Made by a program: the position numbers and the translations under genes. From Actinomadura barringtoniae (GTDB lineage Bacteria; Actinomycetota; Actinomycetes; Streptosporangiales; Streptosporangiaceae), in NCBI RefSeq assembly GCF_017573505.1, contig NZ_JAGEOJ010000003.1, positions 558,001 to 622,000 of the forward strand: a stretch of 64,000 nt of DNA, read 5' to 3'. Every line of letters starts with the position of its first letter. Positions within the stretch are counted from its first letter, which is position 1. Shown here in pieces: positions 33,096 to 41,941 of this stretch. The notes beneath the pieces were generated by a model. That model ran no database searches, was not told the DNA's origin, and saw nothing but the letters and a program-made list of their open reading frames with translations.

Positions 33096-35603
33096 GTGAC
33101 GGATGTACAGCAAGCGCCTGCCCGCGGGCTGTCCGCCGAGCAGGTGCGCGAACGCGTCGCCGCGGGCCAGGTCAACGACGTGCCGCGCCGGTCGAGCCGG
33201 TCGGTCGGCGAGATCGTCCGCGCGAACGTCTTCACACGCTTCAACGCGCTGATCGGCTCGCTGTTCGTCCTGGTGCTGATCTTCGGCGCCTGGCAGGACG
33301 GGCTGTTCGGCGGCATCATCATCGCCAACTCGGCGATCGGCGTCATCCAGGAGCTGCGCGCCAAGCGCACCCTGGACAAGCTCGCGGTCGTCGGCGAGAC
33401 GCCGGTCAAGGTGATGCGCGACGGCGTCGTCGCCGAGCTGGAACAGCAGGAGGTCGTGCTCGGCGACCTCATCATGCTCGGCACCGGCGACAAGATCGTG
33501 GTGGACGGCGCGGTCGTGGGCTCACAGGGCCTGGAGATCGACGAGTCGCTGCTGACCGGCGAGGCCGACCCCGTACACAAGCAGCCCGGCGACGAGGTGA
33601 AGTCGGGCAGCTTCGTGGTCGCGGGCGGCGGCAGCTTCACCGCAGACCGGGTCGGACGGGACGCCTACGCGGCCCAGCTGGTCGAGGAGGCCAGCAAGTT
33701 CTCGCTGTCGCACTCGGAACTGATGTCGGGCATCAACACCTTCCTCAAGTACGTCACCTGGCTGATCATCCCGACCGCGATCCTGCTCTTCGTCACCCAG
33801 CTGACCGTGAGCAAGCACCACTTCGGCGAGGCGATCGTCGGCGCGGTGGCCGGCGTCGTCACGATGATCCCCGAGGGCCTGGTGCTGATGACCAGCATCG
33901 CGTTCGCCGTGGGCGTCGTACGGCTCGGGCGCCGGCAGTGCCTGGTGCAGGAGCTGCCCGCGATCGAGGGCCTGGCCCGGGTGAACGTGCTGTGCGTCGA
34001 CAAGACCGGCACGCTGACCGAGCCGGGGATGGACCTCGACCAGGTCGTCGTGCTGCGCGATGACCTGCCCGGCAGGCAGGCGCTCGCCGCCCTCGCCGCC
34101 GACGACCCCGACCCGAACGCCACCATGCAGGCGGTCAAGGAGGGGCTGGACGTTCCCGATCCGGGGTGGAAGACCCAGTCCACGGTGCCGTTCTCGTCCG
34201 CGCGCAAGTGGAGCGGCGCGGCGTTCTCCGGTGAGGGCGCGTGGGTGTTCGGCGCGGCGGACGTGCTGCTCGGCCCGGACGACCCCAACCGGCACAAGGC
34301 CGAGGAGCTCGGCTCGACCGGCCTGCGCGTGCTGGCGCTGGCCCGCGTTCCCGAGGCCGCCTTCGCCGACCCGGACGCGCTGGACGTGACGGCGAGCGCC
34401 GAACCCGCCGCCCTGATCGTTCTGCGGCAGCGGCTGCGCGAGGAGGCGCCCGCGACCCTGCGCTACTTCGAGGAGCAGGGCGTCGCGGTCAAGGTCATCT
34501 CCGGCGACAACCCGGTCTCGGTCGGTGCCATCGCGCGCACGCTGAAGCTGCCCAAGGCCGAGCACCCCGTCGACGCGCGCACGCTGCCGGACGACGTCGA
34601 GGGCATGGCCGACGTGCTGGAGGACAACTCGGTGTTCGGCCGGGTCAGCCCGCAGCAGAAGCGCGCCATGGTCAAGGCGCTCCAGTCGCGCGGCCACACG
34701 GTCGCGATGACCGGCGACGGCGTCAACGACGTGCTCGCCCTGAAGGACGCCGACCTCGGCGTCTCGATGGGCTCGGGCAGCGGCGCCACGCGCGCCGTCG
34801 CGCAGATCGTCCTGCTGGACAACAGCTTCGCCACGCTCCCGTCGGTGGTCGGCGAGGGCCGCCGCGTGCTCGGCAACATCGAACGGGTCGCCAACCTGTT
34901 CCTCACCAAGACGGTCTACTCGATCATCCTGGCGATCCTGGTCGGGATCATGCACGTGCGGTTCCCGTTCCTGCCCCGGCACCTGACCCTGATCAGCACG
35001 CTGACCATCGGCATCCCCGCGTTCTTCCTCGCGCTGGCGCCCAACATGGAACGCGCGCGCTCCGGCTTCGTGCCGCGCGTGCTGCGCTTCGCGATCCCCG
35101 CCGGTCTCGCGTGTGGCATCGCCACGTTCGCCGGCTACATGATCGCCACCAAGAACCCGAACAGCACCTTCGAGGAGGACAGCTCGACCGCCACGATCGC
35201 GCTGTTCCTGCTGGCCCTGTGGGTGCTGCTGCTGATCGCCCGCCCCTGGAACTGGTGGCGGCTCGGCCTCGTCGCCGTGATGGGCGCGGCGTTCGCGATC
35301 GTGCTGGCGGTCCCGTGGCTGCGCAACTTCTTCGCGCTCCACCCCGACAACTACGGCAACGACAGCGCCGCCCTGCTCATCGCCGCGGCCGCCGCCGTCC
35401 TCCTGACGTTCCTGCTCCGCTGGGACTCCTGGCTGACCCGCCTACGCCAACTCCGCGAGCCCGCAGGCTCGGGTGGCTCGGCCGGTCCGGGCAGCTCGGG
35501 TGGCTCCGGCGCCTCGGGTAGCCCGGCCGGTCCTGGTGGCCGCCCGGACCGCTCGGGTGGCTCGGACGGGCCTGCTGGCTCGGGTGGCTCGGGTGAACGG
35601 TGA
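33096..35603 (+). CDS. Cation-translocating P-type ATPase (CtpE-like)
   Basis: 835 residues from the GTG at 33096 with GGGGGAA just upstream. P-type ATPase: actuator loop DESLLTGEADPV (about 149-160), membrane motif MIPEGLVLM (about 258), phosphorylation site DKTGTLTE (about 307-314), hinge VAMTGDGVNDVLALKDADLG (about 535-554) and a C-terminal bundle of about six helices. Overall pattern resembles mycobacterial CtpE, reported as a Ca2+ transporter; the ion is an inference. The last 45 residues are a Gly/Ser/Pro tail. The 36 bases before the start contain two 16-base direct repeats. Confidence 0.9.
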   Translation: MTDVQQAPARGLSAEQVRERVAAGQVNDVPRRSSRSVGEIVRANVFTRFNALIGSLFVLVLIFGAWQDGLFGGIIIANSAIGVIQELRAKRTLDKLAVVGETPVKVMRDGVVAELEQQEVVLGDLIMLGTGDKIVVDGAVVGSQGLEIDESLLTGEADPVHKQPGDEVKSGSFVVAGGGSFTADRVGRDAYAAQLVEEASKFSLSHSELMSGINTFLKYVTWLIIPTAILLFVTQLTVSKHHFGEAIVGAVAGVVTMIPEGLVLMTSIAFAVGVVRLGRRQCLVQELPAIEGLARVNVLCVDKTGTLTEPGMDLDQVVVLRDDLPGRQALAALAADDPDPNATMQAVKEGLDVPDPGWKTQSTVPFSSARKWSGAAFSGEGAWVFGAADVLLGPDDPNRHKAEELGSTGLRVLALARVPEAAFADPDALDVTASAEPAALIVLRQRLREEAPATLRYFEEQGVAVKVISGDNPVSVGAIARTLKLPKAEHPVDARTLPDDVEGMADVLEDNSVFGRVSPQQKRAMVKALQSRGHTVAMTGDGVNDVLALKDADLGVSMGSGSGATRAVAQIVLLDNSFATLPSVVGEGRRVLGNIERVANLFLTKTVYSIILAILVGIMHVRFPFLPRHLTLISTLTIGIPAFFLALAPNMERARSGFVPRVLRFAIPAGLACGIATFAGYMIATKNPNSTFEEDSSTATIALFLLALWVLLLIARPWNWWRLGLVAVMGAAFAIVLAVPWLRNFFALHPDNYGNDSAALLIAAAAAVLLTFLLRWDSWLTRLRQLREPAGSGGSAGPGSSGGSGASGSPAGPGGRPDRSGGSDGPAGSGGSGER

Positions 35604-35843
35604 GGACGACACCTTCAAGGTCGTTCGCAGCGTGAGTTCGCGGCGCAAGGTCGTTCGCGGCGTTCAGCGGCCCTGTACGGCCCGCAGAGGCCTCGCGTGA
35701 GGCTCGTTACCTCGCAGCGGCCGCAATCGCGGCATAGGCCCTCTCAGAGGCCACACGGGTCGCAGGGGTCACAGACCTCTCGGGCGCCCCGAAAACGGTC
35801 GTCCGCGAGGGAAATCATTACCTGATCAACACCGGGTCACCGA

Positions 35844-35856
35844 TAGCCTGGAAGCA
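35844..35856 (+). promoter_or_regulatory. Leaderless-type -10 element of argS
   Basis: TAGCCT (35844-35849) with six bases to the ATG at 35856 and no usable ribosome site. The 252 bases between the ATPase and argS otherwise show only a 30-base-period repeat of AAGGTCGTTCGC and GC-rich sequence. Confidence 0.5.
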
Positions 35857-37616
35857 TGCCCGATCCGCAACTCGTACTCGCCGACAAGGTCCAGGCCGCG
35901 CTGAGCGCCGCCTTCGGGCCGACGTACGCGGACGCCGACCCGGTCATCCGGCCGTCGCAGTTCGCCGACCTGCAGGCCAACGTGGCATTGCCGCTGGCCA
36001 AGCGACTGCAGGGCGAGCGAGGCGAGAAGCAGAACCCGCGCCAGATCGCCAACGAGATCGTGGCGAACCTGGACGTTTCGGATGTGGCGTCCAGCGTCGA
36101 GGTCAGCGGGCCCGGGTTCATCAACTTCACCCTGAGCGACGAGTGGATCGCCGGGCAGGCGCAGCAGGTGCTCGAGGACGAGCGGCTGATGGTGCCGAAG
36201 GCCACCACGCCGCAGACCGTGGTGGTCGACTACTCCGCGCCCAACGTGGCCAAGGAGATGCACGTCGGCCACCTGCGGACCACGATCGTCGGCGACTCGA
36301 TCGTGCGGATGCTGGAGTTCCTCGGCCACAAGGCAGTACGGCAGAACCACCTCGGCGACTGGGGCACCCAGTTCGGGATGCTCATCGAGCACCTCACCGA
36401 CGTCGGCGAGGAGGCCACCGCCGCCGAGCTGTCGGCCGGTCACATCAACCGCTTCTACCAGGCGGCGCGGACCAAGTTCGACTCCGATCCCGAGTTCGCC
36501 GCGCGGTCCAGGCGCCGGGTCGTCACGCTGCAGTCGGGCGACCCCGAGACGCTGCGGCTCTGGCAGCAGTTCATCGACGACACCGTCGTCTACATCAACA
36601 AGGTCTACGCGCGGCTCGGCGTCACCCTCACCGACGCCGACCTGGCCGGCGAGAGCATCTACAACGCGATGCTCGACAACGTGGCCCAGGAGCTGGAGAG
36701 CTCGGGGGTCGCGCAGATCAGCGACGGCGCGCTGTGCGTCTTCCCGCCCGGGTTCACCGGCCGCGACGACGCCCCGATCCCGCTGATCATCCGCAAGAGC
36801 GACGGCGGCTACGGCTACGCCACGACCGACATGGCGGCCATCCGCTACCGGGTCAACGACCTGGGTGCCAACCGGATCATCTACGTCGTCGGCGCCGACC
36901 AGTCGCTGCACTTCCAGATGGTCTTCGCCGCCGCCAAGATGGCCGGCTGGCTGCCCGACGACGTACGGGCCGAGCACGCCCAGATCGGCATGGTCCTCGG
37001 CACCGACGGCAAGCGGTTCCGGACCCGTTCGGGCGAGTCCGTCCGGCTCACCGACCTGCTCGACGAGGCCGTCGAACGGTCCGCCGCCGAGTACGACAAC
37101 GTCAACCCCGACGACTCGCTCGGCTCCGAGGCCCGGGCGCAGATCGCCGACGCGGTCGGCATCGGCGCGGTGAAGTACGCCGATCTCTCGGTCGCCCGCG
37201 ACAGCGAGTACATCTTCGACTTCGACCGGATGATCTCGTTCAAGGGCAACACCGGTCCCTACCTGCAGTACGCGACCGCCCGGATCCGCTCCATCTTCCG
37301 CAAGGCGGGCGTGGACCCCGAGTCGGCGACCGGGCCGATCGTGATCGGTGACCCGGCCGAACGCGCGCTGGCCCTGCAGCTGCTGGGCTTCGGGACCGCG
37401 ATCGAGCAGGCCTACGACGCGGCCGAGCCGCACAAGCTGGCGGGCTACATCTACTCGGTGGCCGACGCCTACACCACGTTCTACGAGAACTGCCCGGTGC
37501 TGAAGGCGCCGGACGAGGCGACCAAGGCGTCGCGGCTGGCGCTGTGCGCGGCCACGCTGCGGACGATGGTCACCGGCCTGGACCTGCTGGGCGTTCCGAC
37601 GCCCGAGCGCATGTAG
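35856..37616 (+). CDS. argS: Arginyl-tRNA synthetase
   Basis: 586-residue class I synthetase that charges tRNA-Arg. Visible: N-terminal additional domain (1-110), the HIGH-type signature HVGHL in SAPNVAKEMHVGHLRTTIVGDS (about 127-148), GDWGTQFGML, the GADQSLHFQM segment (about 348), and KMSKS replaced by GKRFRTRSGESV (about 388-399), as is normal in many ArgRS lacking canonical KMSKS. The C-terminal DALR anticodon-binding domain is complete (CAATLRTMVTGLDLLGVPTPERM). Followed by an intrinsic terminator. Appears to be the housekeeping enzyme. Confidence 0.96.
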   Translation: MPDPQLVLADKVQAALSAAFGPTYADADPVIRPSQFADLQANVALPLAKRLQGERGEKQNPRQIANEIVANLDVSDVASSVEVSGPGFINFTLSDEWIAGQAQQVLEDERLMVPKATTPQTVVVDYSAPNVAKEMHVGHLRTTIVGDSIVRMLEFLGHKAVRQNHLGDWGTQFGMLIEHLTDVGEEATAAELSAGHINRFYQAARTKFDSDPEFAARSRRRVVTLQSGDPETLRLWQQFIDDTVVYINKVYARLGVTLTDADLAGESIYNAMLDNVAQELESSGVAQISDGALCVFPPGFTGRDDAPIPLIIRKSDGGYGYATTDMAAIRYRVNDLGANRIIYVVGADQSLHFQMVFAAAKMAGWLPDDVRAEHAQIGMVLGTDGKRFRTRSGESVRLTDLLDEAVERSAAEYDNVNPDDSLGSEARAQIADAVGIGAVKYADLSVARDSEYIFDFDRMISFKGNTGPYLQYATARIRSIFRKAGVDPESATGPIVIGDPAERALALQLLGFGTAIEQAYDAAEPHKLAGYIYSVADAYTTFYENCPVLKAPDEATKASRLALCAATLRTMVTGLDLLGVPTPERM

Positions 37617-37634
37617 CCCTGGGCTTGACGCAGT

Positions 37635-37673
37635 TGAGCCGGTCTCCCGGAAATCCGGGGACCGGCTCATTTG
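37635..37673 (+). terminator. Intrinsic terminator of argS
   Basis: TGAGCCGGTCTCCCGG pairs with CCGGGGACCGGCTCA around an AAAT loop (15-16 base pairs) and is followed by TTTG. Confidence 0.85.
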
Positions 37674-37721
37674 CATATAGGGCGTCGGCTACCGGAGGTA
37701 GCGCTCCTTACGGCGGATGGA

Positions 37722-37778
37722 CCTCGTTACCGCAGGCTGCCCTCGTTACCGCAGGTAGCCCTCGTTACTGCAGGTAGC
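37722..37778. repeat. Three 19-base tandem repeats containing the DUF2630 stop codon
   Basis: Units at 37722-37740, 37741-37759 and 37760-37778 (CCTCGTTACCGCAGGTAGC with one to three changes). On the minus strand each encodes the last residues Gly-Tyr-Leu-Gln/Arg and a TAA stop, so the end of the DUF2630 gene has been copied twice downstream. Confidence 0.8.
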
Positions 37779-38010
37779 CCTCGACCTCACCGGGCGGGCG
37801 CAGCGCCGCGTCGTCCGGGTTCTCTCCCGCCTCCTGGCGGGCCCGGCGCTGGCGCAGCAGGTCCCAGCACTGGTCGAGCGCCACCTCCAGCTGCTGGAGC
37901 CGTGCGTGCTCCTCGTCGCCGGACAGCTCGCGGCGCTGGTAACGGCCCCGCAGGTCCTGCTCCTCGGCCACGAACTCGTGGATGCGCGCAAGGATCTCTT
38001 TGTCGTCCAT
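37765..38010 (-). CDS. DUF2630 family protein
   Basis: 81 residues from the ATG at 38010, with GGAGGAG just upstream. Small, charged and helical: MDDKEILARIHEFVAEEQ, then a Gln/Arg-rich helix (RLQQLEVALDQCWDLLRQRRARQ) and the tail DDAALRPPGEVEGYLQ, all characteristic of DUF2630. Likely a short coiled-coil, cytoplasmic; function unknown. The stop codon lies within a 19-base tandem repeat. Confidence 0.85.
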   Translation of the reverse strand: MDDKEILARIHEFVAEEQDLRGRYQRRELSGDEEHARLQQLEVALDQCWDLLRQRRARQEAGENPDDAALRPPGEVEGYLQ

Positions 38011-38089
38011 GGCTCCTCCGAAGGGTGTCGAAAATCCGGCAGAGCCCCGTCCCAGCAAGGGAAGGGGCTCCGCCGCCGGTTCACACCGT

Positions 38090-39538
38090 TCAGCTGGTCC
38101 GGCCGCCGGTCACACCGGACAGGAAACCGCCGTCCCCACTGGACGAGTGCTGCATCGACCCTACGTCGGTCTTGGCCTCGACGAGAGGCGACGTGGTGGC
38201 CGTGCTCGGAGCCGCCGCCTTGCGGGCGGTGGTCCTCTTCGCAGTGGTGGACTTGGTGGTGCGCGGCCGCGTGGTGGTGGCCTTCGGCTTGGTGGCCTTC
38301 GGCCGCGCGGCGGCGGTCTTGCGGACCGTCGTCTTGCGTGCCGTGGTCTTCTTGGCCGCCGCGGTCTTGCGCGCCGTGGTGCTCTTACGAGCGGTGGTGG
38401 CCTTGCGGGCGGTCGTGGCCTTCTTGGCCGCGGTCGCCTTCTTGGCCGCCGTGCTCTTACGCGCGGTCGCCTTCTTGGCCGCGGCCCTCTTGGCCGTGGT
38501 CTTCTTGGCGGCGCGCGCGGTGGCGGTGGACCGGGACGAAGCCGACTTCCGGGCGGCGGTGCTCTTACGCGCCGTGGTCGTCTTCTTCGCCGCGGCCTTT
38601 CGCGCGGTCGCGGCCTTGCGAGCGGTGGTCGCCTTGCGGGCGGTCGTCTTGCGCGCGGTGGTGCTCTTGCGCGCAGCGGACGTGCGCTTGCGGGCCGTGG
38701 CCTTACGGGCCGTCGTCTTGCGTGCGGCGGGCCTGCGCGCGGCGGTCTTCTTGGCCGCCGGAGCCTTGCTCGCCGAACTGACGGCCTTGGCCGCCGCGTC
38801 CATGGCCTTGGCCGCGTCGCCCATCGCCTTGGTGGCGGCGGACATGGCCTTGGTCATGGCGGTCATGGCCTTGACCGAAGCCGACGCCTTGGTGGACGCG
38901 GTCTTCATGGTCTTGGCCGCCGACTTGGCCTTGGTCGACGCGGACTTGGCCTTGGTGGCCGCCGCCGACGAGGACCGGCTCATGGTGACGGTGGACCGAC
39001 GGCTCGCGGTGCTCTTACGCGCCGCGGTGCTCTTACGAGCGGCCGTGGACTTGCGCGCCGTCGTGCTCTTACGAGCAGTCGTGCTCTTACGAGCAGCAGT
39101 GCCCTTGCGAGCAGTGGTGCTCTTGCGAGCAGTGGTGCTCTTACGAGCGGTCGTGCTCTTCCGCGCGGCGGTGGTCCGCTTGGCCGGCGCCTTCTTGGCG
39201 ACGGACTTGCGGGCCGTGCTCTTCCGTGCGGCGTTGGCGCGCTTGGCCGGTGCCTTCTTGGCGGTGGCGACGCGGGCCGTGGTGGTCCGCTTCGCCGCCG
39301 TCTTCTTGGCCGCGCTCGTCCGCTTGGCCGCCGTCTTCTTGGCGGTGGCCTTCCTGGCGGTCGTGGCCTTCTTAGCGGTGCTCTTGACAGCGGACCGCTT
39401 GACCGTGGTCCGCGGCGCCGAGGTCTTCGCGGCAGCGCTGGTGCGCTTCGCCGGAGACTTCTTCGCAGCGGTGGTCTTCTTGGTGCCTGTGCTCTTCGCG
39501 CGACTGGTCGTCTTACGCGATGTGGTCTTGGTAGGCAC
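38090..39538 (-). CDS. Histone H1-like Lys/Ala/Thr-rich repeat protein
   Basis: 482 residues from the GTG at 39538 with GGGGAG upstream. About 85% Ala, Lys, Arg, Thr and Ser in short repeats such as ARKSTTARKST and KKTAAKRT, like the tail of histone H1 or of actinobacterial HupS, but no HU/IHF globular domain is present. Three zones: basic arm (1-185), a Met/Ala amphipathic helix zone with heptad-like spacing (about 186-265, KAMTAMTKAMSAATKAMGDA), and a second basic arm (about 266-445). The last 35 residues are non-basic (SGDGGFLSGVTGGRTS). Expected to bind and compact DNA. Its ribosome site lies in a hairpin. Confidence 0.8.
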   Translation of the reverse strand: MPTKTTSRKTTSRAKSTGTKKTTAAKKSPAKRTSAAAKTSAPRTTVKRSAVKSTAKKATTARKATAKKTAAKRTSAAKKTAAKRTTTARVATAKKAPAKRANAARKSTARKSVAKKAPAKRTTAARKSTTARKSTTARKSTTARKGTAARKSTTARKSTTARKSTAARKSTAARKSTASRRSTVTMSRSSSAAATKAKSASTKAKSAAKTMKTASTKASASVKAMTAMTKAMSAATKAMGDAAKAMDAAAKAVSSASKAPAAKKTAARRPAARKTTARKATARKRTSAARKSTTARKTTARKATTARKAATARKAAAKKTTTARKSTAARKSASSRSTATARAAKKTTAKRAAAKKATARKSTAAKKATAAKKATTARKATTARKSTTARKTAAAKKTTARKTTVRKTAAARPKATKPKATTTRPRTTKSTTAKRTTARKAAAPSTATTSPLVEAKTDVGSMQHSSSGDGGFLSGVTGGRTS

Positions 39539-39539
39539 T

Positions 39540-39575
39540 GATCTCCCCCCCGTGATGATCAGTTACGGGGAGATC
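39540..39575 (-). promoter_or_regulatory. Hairpin sequestering the ribosome site of the H1-like gene
   Basis: On the mRNA, GATCTCCCC (complement of 39567-39575) precedes GGGGAGATC (complement of 39540-39548) by 18 bases. The 3' arm is the Shine-Dalgarno sequence, two bases from the GTG. A nine-base-pair stem would hide it. Confidence 0.55.
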
Positions 39576-39622
39576 TATTCCACACTTAGTGAAGCTCTAC
39601 ACACGCATTGTCATTCGAGGGA

Positions 39623-40504
39623 TCAGACGCCCACCGGATGCCACACCGTCTTGGTCTCCAAGAACGCGGTCATGCGCACCGTTCCCGGCTCGGCGGACCA
39701 GTCCGTAACGGTCGGTCGAAGCACCCGCTTCAGGTTGTCGGCCGCGACCTCTTCTAGGCCTCTGACCTGGTCTTTTGTCACTCCAGCGAGGTCGATCGCG
39801 TTCACGTCCATGTGCGATGCGAGCCACGGCGCGAGTTCGTCGCGACGCCCCGTCAACAGGTTCACGACACCGCCGGGAAGGTCGGAGGTCGCGAGCACTT
39901 CCGCGAACGAAATTGCTGCGAGCGGAGCCGGTTCGGAGGCGACGACGACGCATGTGTTGCCCGACACGATCGCCGGCGCGACGACCGACACCAGTCCGAG
40001 AAGCGGTGAGTCGGGCGCGATGATTCCGACCACTCCGGACGGTTCCGGAGTGGAGAAGTTGAAGAACGGTCCGGCGACCGGATTGGCGGACCCGGCGACC
40101 GCGCCGAGCTTGTCCGCCCACCCCGCGTACCAGACCCAGCGGTCGATCGCCGCGTCCAGTTCCGCGTTCGCCGCGCCCTTGCCGAGTCCCGCGCCGCGCA
40201 GCTCGTCCACGAACTGCGCGCGGCGGCCCTCCAGCATCTCCGCGATGCGGTAGAGGATCTGGCCGCGGTTATAGGGCGTACGGCCGGACCAGCCGCCGAA
40301 CGCCTTGCGCGCCGCGCCCACCGCGTCGCGCACGTCCTTGCGGGACGCCCTGGAGGCGTTGGCCAGGAACTCGCCCTTGCCGTCGTTCACCACGTACGAC
40401 CTGCCGGACTCGGACCGGGGGAAGGCGCCCCCGATGAACAGCTTGTAGGTCTTGCGGACCGTGAGCCGGTCGCCGGAGCGGTTCTCAGAGCGGGAATCAG
40501 ACAT
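39623..40504 (-). CDS. Truncated aldehyde dehydrogenase family protein (no catalytic domain)
   Basis: 293 residues. It aligns with the NAD-binding and oligomerisation part of aldehyde dehydrogenases: YKLFIGGAFPRSESGRSY, then WVWYAGWADKLGAV, EPSGVVGIIAPDSPLLGLVSVVAPAIVSGNTCVVVASE, and LPGGVVNLLTGRRDE. The Asn of the usual PWNFP motif is replaced (APDSP) and the region with the catalytic Cys and Glu is absent. The ATG overlaps the end of the full-length ALDH gene by eight bases, so the two are coexpressed. It is probably an intact non-catalytic partner rather than a pseudogene, since the frame is clean. Confidence 0.8.
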   Translation of the reverse strand: MSDSRSENRSGDRLTVRKTYKLFIGGAFPRSESGRSYVVNDGKGEFLANASRASRKDVRDAVGAARKAFGGWSGRTPYNRGQILYRIAEMLEGRRAQFVDELRGAGLGKGAANAELDAAIDRWVWYAGWADKLGAVAGSANPVAGPFFNFSTPEPSGVVGIIAPDSPLLGLVSVVAPAIVSGNTCVVVASEPAPLAAISFAEVLATSDLPGGVVNLLTGRRDELAPWLASHMDVNAIDLAGVTKDQVRGLEEVAADNLKRVLRPTVTDWSAEPGTVRMTAFLETKTVWHPVGV

Positions 40505-41927
40505 CGAGGTAGGCCTCCAGCCCGTGCCTGCCGCCCTCGCGGCCGTATCCGGACTCCTTGTAGCCGCCGAACGGCGACGCGGGGTCGAACTTGTTGAAGG
40601 TGTTGGCCCAGATCACGCCCGCGCGCAGCCGTTCGGCCATCCACAGGATCCGCGAGCCCTTGTCGGTCCACACGCCGGCGGACAGGCCGTACGGGGTGTT
40701 GTTGGCCTTCTCGACCGCCTCGGCGGGCGTGCGGAAGGTGAGCACCGACAGCACCGGGCCGAAGATCTCCTCGCGCGCGATGCGGTGCGACTGCGCGACG
40801 GAGGTGAAGACGGTCGGCGCGAACCAGAAGCCGCGCTGGGGCAGCTCGCACGGCGGCGACCAGCGTTCGGCGCCCTCCTGCTCGCCGACCTCCGACAGCA
40901 TCCGGATCTTCTGCAGCTGCTCGGCCGAGTTGATCGCGCCGATGTCGGTGTTCTTGTCGAGCGGGTCGCCGACCCGCAGCGTCGCCATCCGGGTCTTCAG
41001 CCGCGCCAGCAGCTCCTCGGCGACCGACTCCTGGACCAGCAGCCGCGAGCCCGCGCAGCACACGTGGCCCTGGTTGAAGAAGATCCCGTTCACGATGCCC
41101 TCGACCGCCTGGTCCAGCGGCGCGTCATCGAAGATCACGTTGGCGGCCTTGCCGCCGAGCTCCAGGGTGACCTTCTTGTCGGTCCCGGCCACGCCGCGCG
41201 CGATCTGCTTGCCGACGTCGGTGGACCCGGTGAACGCGACCTTGTCGATCCCGTCGTGCCCGACCAGCAGCCGCCCGGTGTCGCCCGCGCCGGTGACGAT
41301 GTTGACCACGCCCGGCGGCAGGTCGGCCTGGCGGCAGATCTCGGCGAACGCCAGCGCGGTCAGCGGCGTCGTCTCGGCCGGCTTCAGTACGACCGTGTTG
41401 CCGCACGCCAGCGCCGGCGCGATCTTCCACGCCAGCATCAGCAGCGGGAAGTTCCACGGGATGACCTGCCCGGCCACGCCCAGCGCCTTGGGATCAGCCC
41501 CGAACCCGGCGTACGACAGCTTGTCGGCCCAGCCCGCGTAGTAGAAGAAGTGCGCCGCGACCAGCGGCACGTCCACGTCCCGCGACTCGCGGATCGGCTT
41601 GCCGTTGTCGATCGACTCCAGCACCGCCAGCTCGCGCGCCCGCTCCTGAACGATCCGCGCGATCCGGTAGAGGTACTTGGCCCGTTCGCGCCCCGGCATG
41701 GGGCCCCAGACCTTGTCGTAGGCGGTCCGCGCGGCCTTGACGGCTCGATCCACGTCGGCCGAGTCAGCGCAGGCGATCTCCGCGAGCGTCTCCTCGTTCG
41801 ACGGATCGATCGACTTGAACGGCTCGCCGTGCCCGTCGGTGAACTCGCCGTCGATGAACAGGCCGTACGAGGGCCTGATGTCGACGACGTCGCGCGACTC
41901 CGGCGCCGGTGCGTACTGGAAATCCAT
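40497..41927 (-). CDS. Aldehyde dehydrogenase
   Basis: 476 residues from the ATG at 41927; the frame runs further upstream, but MDFQYAPAPESRDVV is the reasonable start after deoC. Complete NAD(P)-dependent ALDH: Asn in PWNFPLLM (about 150), catalytic Glu in LELGGKAANVIF, catalytic Cys in GHVCCAGSR (about 280) and EEIFGPVLSV (about 375). Lying 14 bases after deoC, it likely oxidises acetaldehyde released from deoxyribose 5-phosphate, though the substrate is inferred. It is coexpressed with a truncated ALDH paralogue downstream. Confidence 0.92.
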   Translation of the reverse strand: MDFQYAPAPESRDVVDIRPSYGLFIDGEFTDGHGEPFKSIDPSNEETLAEIACADSADVDRAVKAARTAYDKVWGPMPGRERAKYLYRIARIVQERARELAVLESIDNGKPIRESRDVDVPLVAAHFFYYAGWADKLSYAGFGADPKALGVAGQVIPWNFPLLMLAWKIAPALACGNTVVLKPAETTPLTALAFAEICRQADLPPGVVNIVTGAGDTGRLLVGHDGIDKVAFTGSTDVGKQIARGVAGTDKKVTLELGGKAANVIFDDAPLDQAVEGIVNGIFFNQGHVCCAGSRLLVQESVAEELLARLKTRMATLRVGDPLDKNTDIGAINSAEQLQKIRMLSEVGEQEGAERWSPPCELPQRGFWFAPTVFTSVAQSHRIAREEIFGPVLSVLTFRTPAEAVEKANNTPYGLSAGVWTDKGSRILWMAERLRAGVIWANTFNKFDPASPFGGYKESGYGREGGRHGLEAYLDV

Positions 41928-41941
41928 GGTCAGCAGTCCAG

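Noticed and set aside
37671..40253. Long + strand open frame with Val/Leu/Ala repeats
   Set aside because: It is the complement of the Lys/Ala-rich H1-like gene, which has a ribosome site and a sensible composition; the + frame has neither.
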